From CAWBCI01 sp963787195 (GTDB taxonomy: Bacteria > Bacteroidota > Bacteroidia > Bacteroidales > JAGOPY01): 64,000 bases of DNA. Positions 36,724 to 45,712 of the stretch are shown piece by piece (positions within the stretch are counted from its first letter, which is position 1; each line of letters opens with the position of its first letter). Below the pieces are notes generated by a model. That model searched no databases and had not been told where the DNA came from. It saw only the letters and a list, made by a program, of their open reading frames with translations. A program made the position numbers and the translations under genes. The stretch spans positions 124,001 to 188,000 of the forward strand of contig CAWBCI010000031.1 of NCBI GenBank assembly GCA_963787195.1, given 5' to 3'.

Positions 36724-36776
36724 GAGAAATTAAGCCGGTAAATCCTTTGTAATTTCCTATCAATTTGAACCTTACC

Positions 36777-36814
36777 TTAACAAACTTTAACAGCTGGTTT
36801 AACATCTTTTAACA
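36777..36814 (+). promoter_or_regulatory. Four phased TTAACA direct repeats upstream of the Bat operon
   Basis: TTAACA occurs at 36777, 36787, 36799 and 36809, at intervals of 10, 12 and 10 bp, about one helical turn apart. The array ends about 33 bp before the -7-like element and 63 bp before the moxR start codon. It looks like a regulator-binding array. Confidence 0.5.
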
Positions 36815-36846
36815 TAAACCTTTAAGGGGTGTACCTTGCCAACTCT

Positions 36847-36854
36847 TACTTTTG
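36847..36854 (+). promoter_or_regulatory. -7 element of the Bat operon
   Basis: TACTTTTG matches TAnnTTTG, 22 bp before the moxR ATG. No clear -33 TTTG is seen about 23 bp upstream. Confidence 0.45.
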
Positions 36855-36876
36855 TAAAGCTAAAACTTCAAAAAAT

Positions 36877-37869
36877 ATGATGGAAATTGACATTAAGACC
36901 CTCAACGAACGCATCCAGCAGGAAAGCAGTTTCGTCGACATGATCACTCTTGAAATGAACAAAGTGATTGTAGGTCAGAAACATATGATAGAAAGACTGA
37001 TGATTGGATTACTTTCAAACGGTCACATATTGTTGGAAGGTGTTCCAGGTCTGGCAAAAACCCTTGCTATAAAATCCATGGCAAATGTAATTGATGCAAA
37101 GTACAGCCGCATACAATTCACACCTGATCTATTGCCTGCCGACCTCATAGGTACGATGATCTACAGTCAGAAAAAAGAGGAGTTCCAGGTGAGGAAGGGA
37201 CCGATCTTTGCGAATTTCATCCTGGCGGACGAAATCAACCGTTCTCCGGCAAAAGTGCAGAGCGCCTTACTGGAAGCCATGCAGGAAAGGCAGGTTACCA
37301 TCGGTGATCAGACATTTAAACTGGAAGAACCTTTCCTGGTAATGGCAACTCAAAACCCCATAGAACAGGAAGGTACCTACCCCCTTCCGGAAGCCCAGGT
37401 CGACCGTTTCATGCTAAAGGTGGTCATCAATTATCCGGATAAGGAAGAAGAGAAGAAAATACTGCGTCAGAACATCGTAAGTACATTTCCGACGACCAGT
37501 AAAGTCATCAGTCCTGAGGATATCATTAAAGCCAGGGAAATTACAAGGGAAGTTTATCTGGACGAAAAGATAGAGAATTATATCACCGATATAGTTTTTT
37601 CGTCACGTTATCCTGCCGAATATAAATTGACAAAGTTCCAGCCCCTTATACAGTATGGGGCTTCTCCAAGGGCCAGTATCAATCTGGCACTGGCAGCAAA
37701 AGCTTTTGCATTCATTAAAAGAAGGGGTTATGTGATTCCGGAAGATGTGAGGGCCGTAGCCCATGATGTGATGCGTCACCGGATCGGACTGACCTATGAG
37801 GCGGAAGCTGAAAACATCACAACTGAGGAGATCATCAGTGAGATCCTGAACAGTGTGGAGGTGCCATAG
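36877..37869 (+). CDS. moxR: MoxR family AAA ATPase (Bat operon)
   Basis: A 330-residue MoxR AAA+ ATPase, a chaperone-like protein thought to activate partner proteins with von Willebrand A domains. The Walker A motif is GVPGLAKT (residues 55-62), Walker B is ILADEINR, and sensor 1 is in MATQNPIEQEG. The frame is open upstream, but the ATG at 36877 gives the standard start (MMEIDIKTLNERI). It is the first gene of the moxR / DUF58 / batA / batB / batC / batD / batE cluster, followed by the DUF58 gene 66 bp later. Confidence 0.95.
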   Translation: MMEIDIKTLNERIQQESSFVDMITLEMNKVIVGQKHMIERLMIGLLSNGHILLEGVPGLAKTLAIKSMANVIDAKYSRIQFTPDLLPADLIGTMIYSQKKEEFQVRKGPIFANFILADEINRSPAKVQSALLEAMQERQVTIGDQTFKLEEPFLVMATQNPIEQEGTYPLPEAQVDRFMLKVVINYPDKEEEKKILRQNIVSTFPTTSKVISPEDIIKAREITREVYLDEKIENYITDIVFSSRYPAEYKLTKFQPLIQYGASPRASINLALAAKAFAFIKRRGYVIPEDVRAVAHDVMRHRIGLTYEAEAENITTEEIISEILNSVEVP

Positions 37870-37935
37870 AATTAATGAACAGAACGCATCCGGAAATTTC
37901 GTTGAATGATTAATGGCTCCAGATAAAAAGATTAA

Positions 37936-38811
37936 GTGGAAACATCGGATATAATTAAAAAAGTAAGAAAGATTGAGATCAAGACAAAAGGATTGTCGAA
38001 CCAGATCTTTTCGGGGCAGTACCACAGCGCCTTCAAAGGAAGGGGTATGGCATTCAGCGAAGTACGTGAATATCAGTTCGGAGATGATATCCGAAGCATA
38101 GACTGGAATGTTACGGCGAGGTTCAACCATCCTTTTGTGAAGATTTTCGAAGAGGAAAGGGAACTTACTGTAATGTTGCTGATTGATGTGAGTGGTTCGA
38201 ATGAATTCGGCACCCGCATGCAACTTAAGGAAGAACTCATGACTGAGATTGCTGCCGTGCTTGCATTTTCAGTGATCCAGAACAATGATAAAATAGGGGT
38301 TATTTTTTTTAGTGATAAGATTGAGAAATTTATTCCTCCCAAAAAAGGGGCTTCGCATATTTTAAGGATAATCAGGGAACTGGTTGACTTCCATCCCCAA
38401 AGTCAGAAAACGAGCATTACTGAGGGACTGCGCTTTCTGACCAATGCCATTAAAAAAAGGTGCATTGCTTTTGTGATCTCCGATTTCCTTGACAAGAATT
38501 TCGAATCAGCCCTGAAAATTGCCAGTCATAAGCATGATATTGTGGCCTTGAGGGTGTTTGATGAAAGGGAGACAGAAATCCCCAGGATGGGTATGGTCAA
38601 AGTTTTCAACAAGGAATATGGCCGTAGCATTTTGGTGGACACATCTGATCCTGCAATCCGGAAAAATTACAAGGAATGGTGGAACAAACATGATAGGGAA
38701 GTCACTAGTATGTTCAGGAGGTTGGGTGTAGACAATGCTTCTATCCGGACTGACCAGGATTATGTAAAACCCCTAATGAACCTTTTCAAGATGAGGGAAT
38801 CGAGGTTTTAA
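37936..38811 (+). CDS. DUF58 domain-containing protein (Bat operon)
   Basis: A 291-residue DUF58 protein with a von Willebrand A-like fold. The family signature REYQFGDDIRSIDWNVTAR is at about residues 44-62, and the metal-binding DVSGSNEFG follows with D84. It starts with GTG. DUF58 proteins pair with MoxR ATPases in the Bat system. It ends 1 bp before the next start codon. Confidence 0.92.
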   Translation: METSDIIKKVRKIEIKTKGLSNQIFSGQYHSAFKGRGMAFSEVREYQFGDDIRSIDWNVTARFNHPFVKIFEEERELTVMLLIDVSGSNEFGTRMQLKEELMTEIAAVLAFSVIQNNDKIGVIFFSDKIEKFIPPKKGASHILRIIRELVDFHPQSQKTSITEGLRFLTNAIKKRCIAFVISDFLDKNFESALKIASHKHDIVALRVFDERETEIPRMGMVKVFNKEYGRSILVDTSDPAIRKNYKEWWNKHDREVTSMFRRLGVDNASIRTDQDYVKPLMNLFKMRESRF

Positions 38812-38812
38812 T

Positions 38813-39811
38813 ATGAATAAGATACAAATTCGTAAAATATTATTTTTAGTCCTGCTTTTTTTAGCAGCCACCAGGGGGTTTGGACAAAATATCGGGGCGA
38901 AAGCCACACTGGACACCAATGCTATGCTGATAGGGGATCAGATCCATCTGAATATTGATCTGACTGTGCCTTCGGGCAGTAAGGTAAGCTGGCCTTTAAT
39001 AAATGATACGGTGACCGCTCATGTGGAGGTGTTACGGCGCTCGGCTATCGATACTGTTTATAAGGATAATGACAAATTTACCCTTCGGCAAAGCATCCTG
39101 ATAACCTCGTTTGACTCAGGTTATTATGCAATTTCTCCCATACCCTTCAGGTTTAAGGAAAAAAACGACACGGTCACCTATTATGCCGAAACACAAGCTC
39201 TTGACCTTACTGTTAATACACTTAAGGTAGATGAAAAAAAAGACATCAAACCAATAAAACCGCCCCTGAATGCGCCGGTTACTTTCGCTGAAATCTTTCC
39301 CTGGGTTTTACTGGGACTTGGGATAATTCTCATCATTTTCCTTGTCCTTTATTACCTGCGAAAGAAAAAAAGACAGGAACCGGTATTCCAGTTTCGCCAG
39401 AAGCCAAAGCTCCCGGCCCATGTTGTGGCACTGGAAAGCCTGGACAAACTCCGGTCAAAGAAACTATGGCAGGCAGGGAAAGTGAAGGAATACTATACTG
39501 AACTAACCGATATTATCAGGGTTTATATAGAAGACAGATTTAAGGTGACGGCCATGGAAATGACAACAGATGAGATTATGTCGGGACTCAAAAAAGAAGA
39601 ACTTGCAGGCTCTTCCCGCACCCAGTTGAAGGAAGTGCTGGTGATGGCCGACCTGGTAAAATTCGCCAAGGCACAGCCCTTGCCTTTGGATAATGAAAAC
39701 AATTTCAATAGTTGTATTGAATTTGTGAGGGAGACAAGGCTAAAGGAAGACCTGACCCAGCCTGCTAAAAAGGATAATGTAGAACCACTGGAACAGAATA
39801 ATAAAGACTGA
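38813..39811 (+). CDS. Bat operon membrane protein, DUF4381/BatD-like
   Basis: A 332-residue protein with a signal peptide (to about GFGQ, residue 25), a beta-rich periplasmic domain (IGAKATLDTNAMLIGDQIHLNIDL), one transmembrane helix near residues 162-182, and a cytoplasmic helical tail with a BatD-like ALESLDKLRSKKLWQAGKVKEYYTEL region. Genes of this type lie between DUF58 and batA in many Bacteroidota. It overlaps batA by 1 bp (ATG at 39811). Confidence 0.75.
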   Translation: MNKIQIRKILFLVLLFLAATRGFGQNIGAKATLDTNAMLIGDQIHLNIDLTVPSGSKVSWPLINDTVTAHVEVLRRSAIDTVYKDNDKFTLRQSILITSFDSGYYAISPIPFRFKEKNDTVTYYAETQALDLTVNTLKVDEKKDIKPIKPPLNAPVTFAEIFPWVLLGLGIILIIFLVLYYLRKKKRQEPVFQFRQKPKLPAHVVALESLDKLRSKKLWQAGKVKEYYTELTDIIRVYIEDRFKVTAMEMTTDEIMSGLKKEELAGSSRTQLKEVLVMADLVKFAKAQPLPLDNENNFNSCIEFVRETRLKEDLTQPAKKDNVEPLEQNNKD

Positions 39812-40806
39812 TGTTTTCAAATATCACATTCGCAAATCCCGGGTTTTTATACCTCTTACTGATACTTCCGTTGATGGTGGTATGGTATTGGTACAGGCAT
39901 GGAAAATCCCTCCCTGAGATACAGGTATCCTATACTGAAGTATTTGAAAACACCCCAAAAAGCCTGAAGCATTATTTCTACCACAGCCTCTTCATATTCC
40001 GCTTACTGGCTATCGGTTTGCTGATAGTAGCCATTTCCCGGCCACAGACTTCTTCCCATAAAGAAAATGTGTCCATCCAGGGAATCGACATAGTGCTGGC
40101 GCTTGACGTATCAAGCAGTATGCTTGCGCAGGACCTGAAGCCGGACCGGCTCGATGCAGCTAAAAAAATGGCCCTGGATTTTTTCAATGGCCGTCCGAAT
40201 GACCGGGTTGGACTGGTGGTTTTTGCCGGAGAGGCATTTACTCAATGTCCGCTTACTACCGATCATACTGTTATTAAGGAAATGATGGATGATATTCACA
40301 GCGGGATGATTGAGGACGGCACAGCTATCGGCGACGGGCTGGCCACTGCTATCAATAGGCTGAAAGAAAGCCAGGCTATCAGCAAGGTAATCATATTGCT
40401 GACCGACGGGGTCAACAATGCCGGATCACTTGACCCGGTTTCAGCGGCAGAGATCGCCAAGATATACGGGATCCGTATCTATACCATAGGAATAGGCACC
40501 ACGGGTATGGCACCTTATCCGGTTCAAACTCCTTTCGGGGTGCAGTATCAGAGTATGGAAGTTAAAATCGATGAGGGTCTTCTAAAAAAAGTGGCTGATA
40601 TTACCAATGGGAAATATTTCAGGGCAACCAGTAACCATAAGCTGGAAGAAATTTACAATGAAATTGACAAGCTTGAAAAATCCAAAATAGATGTAACCGA
40701 ATTTCAGCGCAAACATGAAGAATTTCTGATGTTTGCACTGCTGGCCTTAGTTATGCTCACACTGGAAGTACTATTGAAAAATACTGTATTCAGAAATGCT
40801 CCCTGA
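39811..40806 (+). CDS. batA: BatA: VWA domain membrane protein (Bat operon)
   Basis: A 331-residue protein with two N-terminal membrane helices, a von Willebrand A domain (about residues 93-290) and a C-terminal helix (about 308-326). The metal-ion-dependent adhesion site is DVSSSM with D99, then the TTDHT and LLTDGVNNAG segments. BatA and BatB are paralogous VWA proteins of the Bacteroides aerotolerance operon. Gene order and overlap make operon membership certain; the biochemical role is unresolved in the field. Confidence 0.93.
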   Translation: MFSNITFANPGFLYLLLILPLMVVWYWYRHGKSLPEIQVSYTEVFENTPKSLKHYFYHSLFIFRLLAIGLLIVAISRPQTSSHKENVSIQGIDIVLALDVSSSMLAQDLKPDRLDAAKKMALDFFNGRPNDRVGLVVFAGEAFTQCPLTTDHTVIKEMMDDIHSGMIEDGTAIGDGLATAINRLKESQAISKVIILLTDGVNNAGSLDPVSAAEIAKIYGIRIYTIGIGTTGMAPYPVQTPFGVQYQSMEVKIDEGLLKKVADITNGKYFRATSNHKLEEIYNEIDKLEKSKIDVTEFQRKHEEFLMFALLALVMLTLEVLLKNTVFRNAP

Positions 40807-40870
40807 TTTATGATATTTATAAAGAAAAATAACAAATTTAATAAGCTTAAGACAAACGCTAAATAACATC

Positions 40871-41905
40871 ATGTTTCGATTCGAACACCTGGAATATTTC
40901 TATGCACTGCTGTTGATCCCCTTCATTTTGCTGATCTTCATCCTTTATATGTATTGGAAAAGAAGGGCAGTACGCCATTTTGGAGAGTCAGAAGTGGTGA
41001 GCAGGCTGATGCCCATGGTATCTGCCAACCGGCCGGTGCTCAAAATAATCTTCTTCATCTTAGCCTACACTTTCCTAGTAATAGCAATTGCCAATCCCCA
41101 GGTTGGATCCAAACTGGTGAAGGCTAAAAGGGAAGGTTCAGATCTTGTAATTGCCCTGGACGTATCGAACAGCATGCTGGCGGAAGATATCCGGCCAAAT
41201 CGTTTGACCCGGGCAAAGCAATCTATTTCAAAACTAATTGACAAACTTGAGGGGGATCGTGTCGGAATCGTTATTTTTGCAGGCAAAGCTTATACTCAAT
41301 TGCCGATCACAACAGATTACAGTGCAGCAAAGATGTTCCTTGAGAATATATCTACTGATAATGTGCCCACACAAGGAACTGCTATAGGTGATGCAATTGA
41401 TATGGCTATGACTTCTTTTAAGGAGGATGATAAGCGGGGAAAAGCTATTATCATAATTACCGATGGGGAAGATCATGAAGGGAATGCGGTGGAATCGGCA
41501 AAAAAAGCTGAAGAGAAAGGTATCCGGATTTATACCATAGGTATGGGAACTCCTGAAGGCGCTCCGATTCCGATTTATGATCCGAACGGCAACCTCACAG
41601 GTTATAAAAAAGACAGGCAGGGGCAAACGGTGATTTCGAAGCTGGATGAAAACATGCTGCAACAAATTGCTTCGGCAGGGGATGGTAGTTATATCAGGGC
41701 CAGTAATAGCAGGGACGGGCTCAAGAAGATATTTGATGATATCAACTCCCTGCAAAAATCGGAAATTGAAACACGGATGTACTCTGAATATGAAGACCGT
41801 TTCCAGTACTTTTTAGGTCTCGGGCTGATTTTCCTGATCATGGAATTCCTGATTGGGGAAAGAAAAAGCAAATGGGCACACAAAATTAAGCTGTTTAATC
41901 GTTAA
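40871..41905 (+). CDS. batB: BatB: VWA domain membrane protein (Bat operon)
   Basis: A 344-residue paralogue of BatA with the same topology. It has two N-terminal helices, a VWA domain whose metal site is DVSNSM (D97), TTDYS and IITDGEDHEGNA, and a C-terminal helix before a basic tail. It follows batA by 64 bp and precedes batC by 11 bp. Confidence 0.93.
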   Translation: MFRFEHLEYFYALLLIPFILLIFILYMYWKRRAVRHFGESEVVSRLMPMVSANRPVLKIIFFILAYTFLVIAIANPQVGSKLVKAKREGSDLVIALDVSNSMLAEDIRPNRLTRAKQSISKLIDKLEGDRVGIVIFAGKAYTQLPITTDYSAAKMFLENISTDNVPTQGTAIGDAIDMAMTSFKEDDKRGKAIIIITDGEDHEGNAVESAKKAEEKGIRIYTIGMGTPEGAPIPIYDPNGNLTGYKKDRQGQTVISKLDENMLQQIASAGDGSYIRASNSRDGLKKIFDDINSLQKSEIETRMYSEYEDRFQYFLGLGLIFLIMEFLIGERKSKWAHKIKLFNR

Positions 41906-41916
41906 TAGGGGCAGAC

Positions 41917-42699
41917 ATGAAATATACAATCACATACATGCTCATTTCCCTGATGGTTTTTCCGCTGATAATGAGCGCACAGAATTCCAACAAGCTCATC
42001 CGTAAAGGAAATAAATCATTTGAGGACGGGCAATATAAAGATGCTGAGATAAACTATATTAAATCCCTGCAGGGAAAAAATCCATCATACAAAGGTGTTT
42101 ATAACCTGGGAGATGCACTTTATATGGAAAAAAACTACGCACAGGCAACGGCGGCTTTTGACACCCTAAAAACCATGAGACTTTCGGATGAAAACCGGTC
42201 AAGTGCCTATTATAACCTTGGCAATTCTCTTTTAAAACTCGCCCAGGACAGTGCTAAACTAGCTGGGAAAGCACTCCCGGCAAGTGTTCAATCATATGAG
42301 CAGTCCCTGCGTTTGAATCCGAAAGATCAGGATGCAAAATATAACCTGGCCTATGCACAACGGCTCTTGCAACAACAACAACAACAGCAACAGCAACAGC
42401 AACAAAACAAGGACCAGAATAAAGATCAGAATAAAGATCAGAAACAACAGCAAGAACAACAAAAACAACAGGATCAGCAAAAACAGCAAGAACAGCAGGC
42501 CGATAAGGATCAGCAAAAAGAACAGCAGGATCAGCAACAAGCTCAGCAGAATCAGCAGGGCCAGCCACAGCAGATCTCAAAAGAAGATGCACAACGGATG
42601 CTGGACGCTATGAAAAATGAAGAAAAACAAACCCTGGAAAAGTTAAAACTGGCACAGGTAAAATCCAGAAAACCTGTTAAAACTGATAAGGACTGGTAG
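41917..42699 (+). CDS. batC: BatC: TPR protein with long glutamine-rich tract (Bat operon)
   Basis: A 260-residue protein with a signal peptide (ending near SAQ, residue 22) and tetratricopeptide repeats (about residues 25-150: KLIRKGNKSFEDGQYKDAEINY, YNLGDALYMEKNYAQA). A glutamine-rich low-complexity region follows (about 148-225, with QNKDQNKDQ and KQQ-type units), then a short lysine-rich tail. It is probably periplasmic and scaffolding, as TPR repeats bind peptides. The glutamine tract is encoded by CAA/CAG/CAACAA repeats and is likely length-variable between strains. Confidence 0.9.
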   Translation: MKYTITYMLISLMVFPLIMSAQNSNKLIRKGNKSFEDGQYKDAEINYIKSLQGKNPSYKGVYNLGDALYMEKNYAQATAAFDTLKTMRLSDENRSSAYYNLGNSLLKLAQDSAKLAGKALPASVQSYEQSLRLNPKDQDAKYNLAYAQRLLQQQQQQQQQQQQNKDQNKDQNKDQKQQQEQQKQQDQQKQQEQQADKDQQKEQQDQQQAQQNQQGQPQQISKEDAQRMLDAMKNEEKQTLEKLKLAQVKSRKPVKTDKDW

Positions 42700-42739
42700 G
42701 GGGAAGCATGGTTTATCAATATAGAGAATTATAAAGGGA

Positions 42740-44614
42740 ATGATAATAAAAAACCTGAAAATATATAGATTCCTGATCTTATTCATAATGGCCGGACTGG
42801 CTGGTACCACCTATGCGGATAATGTGGAATTTACGGCTGCAGTGAAAAATACCGTACAGGTCGGGGAACAGTTCCGTCTGGTATATACTGTGAACGCACA
42901 AGGCCGGGATTTTCAAGGACCATCCCTGGAGGGCTTCAGGATACTGAGCGGACCGAATCCTTCCACCAATCAGAGTTACCAGATCATAAACGGTCAGGTT
43001 GCCCAATCCTTTACGATGACCTATACCTATTATTTACAGGCTACCAAGGAAGGTTCATATATCATTCCTCCTGCCACCATTGACGTGAATGGAAAAAAGT
43101 ATTCCTCCAACACTCAAAAAATTACGGTATTAAAGGGGAACGCTCCAACTACTCAAAGCAACCAGGGCAACCAGGGCAATCAGCGAAGTGGCAACACATC
43201 TGAAACAGGTATCAGTTCCGAAGATGTGTTCATCAAAGCTTCCATAGATAATTCCAATCCATACCAGGGCGACCAGGTGATCATTACATACCGGATCTAC
43301 ACAACCATCCCCATTTCCCAGATAAATATTACTAAACTTTCGTCATTTCCGGGTTTCTGGTATAACAGTCTTTTGAGTGACAGTGATCAACTGAAGCAAC
43401 ACAATGAAACTATTAACGGCAAACAATACGTGGTTGCAGATATCAGGAAGATTGCCCTTTATCCGCAAAGGAGTGGGGAAATCAAGATCGAACCCATGGA
43501 ACTGAATTGTACTGCCCAAATCAAATCCCAGTCAAATGCGCGCTCAAGGGATCCGTTCTTTGACAGTTTCTTTAATGATCCTTTCTTCAACAGGGCATTC
43601 AAAAACGTTGACCTGAACCTGAAGTCAAATTCAGTCAGCCTGAATGTAAAACCTCTGCCCACTCTTAAGCGTCCTGCGAATTTCAGTGGTGCTGTGGGTT
43701 CATATTCGATAAGTTCAAGCATAGACCGGACGGAAGTAAAAGCCAATGAACCCATAGTTCTGAAATATACAGTCAACGGAAAAGGAAATATCGAGTTGAT
43801 CGATGACCTGAATATTACCTTTCCTCCGGATTTTGAAAGCTATGATCCGAAGATCACTAATAATATTTCGAAAAGCAGCAGCGGAATTTCCGGAAGCAGG
43901 ACCTTTGAATACCTGGTAATACCCAGGAATGCCGGAACCTTTGAAATCAAACCGGTTGATTTTAATTATTTTGATCCTGAAAAAAATACATATATAACAT
44001 TAACCACACCCGCTTACAAAATAAAAGTGGCCAAAGGAGATACTGAATCTAATGGTATCAGTTATAGCGGTGTCAGTCAGAAGGATGTGCAATTTATCGG
44101 GAGTGATATTCATCATATTAAAACCCATGAATTTCCGCTGACAATGATCAATACCTTCTTCTTTGGATCAAACCTGTTCTTCATATTATTGATAGCCCCT
44201 GTGCTCCTGTTCATCCTCCTTATCATAATCTGGAAACAAAACATCAGCAGGAGAAGTAATCTCGAACTGATGAACAAGCGTAAAGCCAACAGGGTAGCGA
44301 GTAAAAATCTTAAAAAAGCGGCCACTTACCTGAAAATAGATGACAGCGATAACTTCTATATTGAAATCTCGCGTGCTCTTTGGGGCTACATAAGCAATAA
44401 AATCAGTATCGCTCAATCAGAACTATCCATTGAAACAGTGAAGCAGCGCCTGTCTGACAGAAAGATCAGTCAACAGACCAGTGATGAATTCATTAAGGTA
44501 CTGGATGATACGGAATACGCCAGGTTTGCACCCGGAAACAAAACCCAGAGGATGCAGGAGATCTATACAGCCGCCATGAATATCATCACCCAGATAGAAA
44601 GGGAATTAAAATAA
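42740..44614 (+). CDS. batD: BatD family protein (Bat operon)
   Basis: A 624-residue BatD protein. It has a signal peptide (to about ADN, residue 28) and a series of beta-sandwich domains in the periplasm (VEFTAAVKNTVQVGEQFRLVY; FIKASIDNSNPYQGDQVIITY; ISSSIDRTEVKANEPIVLKY). One transmembrane helix lies at about residues 478-500, with a cytoplasmic helical tail. The stop codon abuts the batE start at 44615. BatD family members are found next to BatA-C. Confidence 0.92.
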   Translation: MIIKNLKIYRFLILFIMAGLAGTTYADNVEFTAAVKNTVQVGEQFRLVYTVNAQGRDFQGPSLEGFRILSGPNPSTNQSYQIINGQVAQSFTMTYTYYLQATKEGSYIIPPATIDVNGKKYSSNTQKITVLKGNAPTTQSNQGNQGNQRSGNTSETGISSEDVFIKASIDNSNPYQGDQVIITYRIYTTIPISQINITKLSSFPGFWYNSLLSDSDQLKQHNETINGKQYVVADIRKIALYPQRSGEIKIEPMELNCTAQIKSQSNARSRDPFFDSFFNDPFFNRAFKNVDLNLKSNSVSLNVKPLPTLKRPANFSGAVGSYSISSSIDRTEVKANEPIVLKYTVNGKGNIELIDDLNITFPPDFESYDPKITNNISKSSSGISGSRTFEYLVIPRNAGTFEIKPVDFNYFDPEKNTYITLTTPAYKIKVAKGDTESNGISYSGVSQKDVQFIGSDIHHIKTHEFPLTMINTFFFGSNLFFILLIAPVLLFILLIIIWKQNISRRSNLELMNKRKANRVASKNLKKAATYLKIDDSDNFYIEISRALWGYISNKISIAQSELSIETVKQRLSDRKISQQTSDEFIKVLDDTEYARFAPGNKTQRMQEIYTAAMNIITQIERELK

Positions 44615-45388
44615 ATGAAGCAGTTCATGAAAAACAGGGCCATCATATTGTTGATACTGTTGATTGGAGTCAGCGGGATGATATTCGCACAAGCGGCCGA
44701 CTCGCTCGTAAGCCGGGCAAATGATGCCTATTCTTCGGGCGATTATCTGAAATCCATAGAACTATACAACAAGGTAATCAGCGAAGGATTTGAATCTCCC
44801 GATTTATACTATAACCTGGGAAATGCTTATTTCAAGTCAAATGATATTCCTTCGGCAATATTATACTATGAAAAAGCCAGAAAATTAGCTCCCAAAGATG
44901 AAGATATTAATTTCAACCTGAATCTTGCAAAAAGCCGTATCATCGATAAAATTGAACCCATCCCTGAGTTCTTCCTGAAAGCCTGGTGGAAAAACCTCCG
45001 GCATATGTTTCCCATTGATGTTTGGGCCAGGATCGGACTTGGAAGCTTCATCCTTCTGCTGGTATTCGCATCCGTTTTCATCATATCCCGTTCTGTGACT
45101 GCAAGGAAGTTATCTTTCTGGCTTGGCTTTATCGTTCTGTTGATTGCCATACATTCCTTCCTTTTCAGTTATCAGGAATATCACAATTATGTGCATAATA
45201 ATGAGGCCATCATCTTTACACCGACTGTAACGGTTAAAAGTTCGCCTAACGAAAACAGCGTGGATCTTTTTGTGATCCATGAGGGAACTAAAGTGAGCAT
45301 CTCCGACAAGGTGGAAGGCTGGACCGAGATCCGGATAGCCAACGGAAGTGTGGGTTGGGTCAAAAGCGACGTATACAAGACAATATAA
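44615..45388 (+). CDS. batE: BatE: TPR plus SH3-like protein (Bat operon)
   Basis: A 257-residue protein with a signal peptide, TPR repeats (about residues 25-110: DSLVSRANDAYSSGDYLKSIELY; YNLGNAYFKSNDIPSAILYYEKA), two membrane helices (about 135-165 and 170-185) and a C-terminal SH3-like domain (about 195-257, TVKSSPNENSVDLFVIHEGTKVSI). It is the last Bat gene. No terminator hairpin with a clear T tail was found downstream. Confidence 0.9.
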   Translation: MKQFMKNRAIILLILLIGVSGMIFAQAADSLVSRANDAYSSGDYLKSIELYNKVISEGFESPDLYYNLGNAYFKSNDIPSAILYYEKARKLAPKDEDINFNLNLAKSRIIDKIEPIPEFFLKAWWKNLRHMFPIDVWARIGLGSFILLLVFASVFIISRSVTARKLSFWLGFIVLLIAIHSFLFSYQEYHNYVHNNEAIIFTPTVTVKSSPNENSVDLFVIHEGTKVSISDKVEGWTEIRIANGSVGWVKSDVYKTI

Positions 45389-45501
45389 TATATAAGGTAG
45401 ATTCAGGCTTTTCTGGCTGAGCCCAAGTCTACGTCCCGCCCTTCAACAATTGATATTTCTCATTCATTTACAAGCGTTTAAGTGCCATTTTCACTTAAAT
45501 C

Positions 45502-45560
45502 CATGACACACCGTAAACTGATTATGCCAAGCCGTATACTGATTAACATCCGCTGTCATG
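45502..45560 (+). promoter_or_regulatory. Operator-like element: phased direct repeats inside a 7-bp inverted repeat
   Basis: CCGTAAACTGATTA (45511-45524) and CCGTATACTGATTA (45532-45545) are 13/14 identical with starts 21 bp apart, two helical turns. CATGACA (45502-45508) and TGTCATG (45554-45560) bracket them as a perfect inverted repeat. The element ends 15 bp before the -33 box. Layout and spacing resemble LytTR-type response-regulator sites, as inference. Confidence 0.55.
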
Positions 45561-45575
45561 AGTATAAGTCTTATA

Positions 45576-45606
45576 TTTGTGTAATAGAACAATTTAGGTA
45601 ACTTTG
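45576..45606 (+). promoter_or_regulatory. Bacteroidota promoter of the T9SS gene at 45713
   Basis: TTTG at 45576-45579 and TAACTTTG at 45599-45606 match the -33 and -7 consensus with an ideal 19-bp spacer, 106 bp before the start codon. An extra TATATTTG overlaps the -33 at 45572-45579. Confidence 0.75.
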
Positions 45607-45712
45607 TTAAAAAATTGAAAAAATCATATATTCGTAATTATAAAAAAGATGTAACTTGTGCCTCTCTTTGGACAGGAATTCGAAGTGTTATATAAAATCA
45701 AACAGAATAAAT

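Larger units (their letters stand above)
45389..45712. other. 324-bp intergenic region with regulatory sequence
   Basis: No gene is visible between batE and the T9SS gene at 45713. The right half carries the direct repeats at 45511-45545 and the promoter at 45576-45606. The left part is unremarkable apart from a weak imperfect hairpin near 45400-45430. Confidence 0.65.

Noticed and set aside
42254..42592. Antisense ORFs over the BatC glutamine tract, one leucine-rich
   Set aside because: They arise from CAA/CAG repeats read on the other strand.
45400..45430. Terminator after batE
   Set aside because: The hairpin has several mismatches and no T tail.
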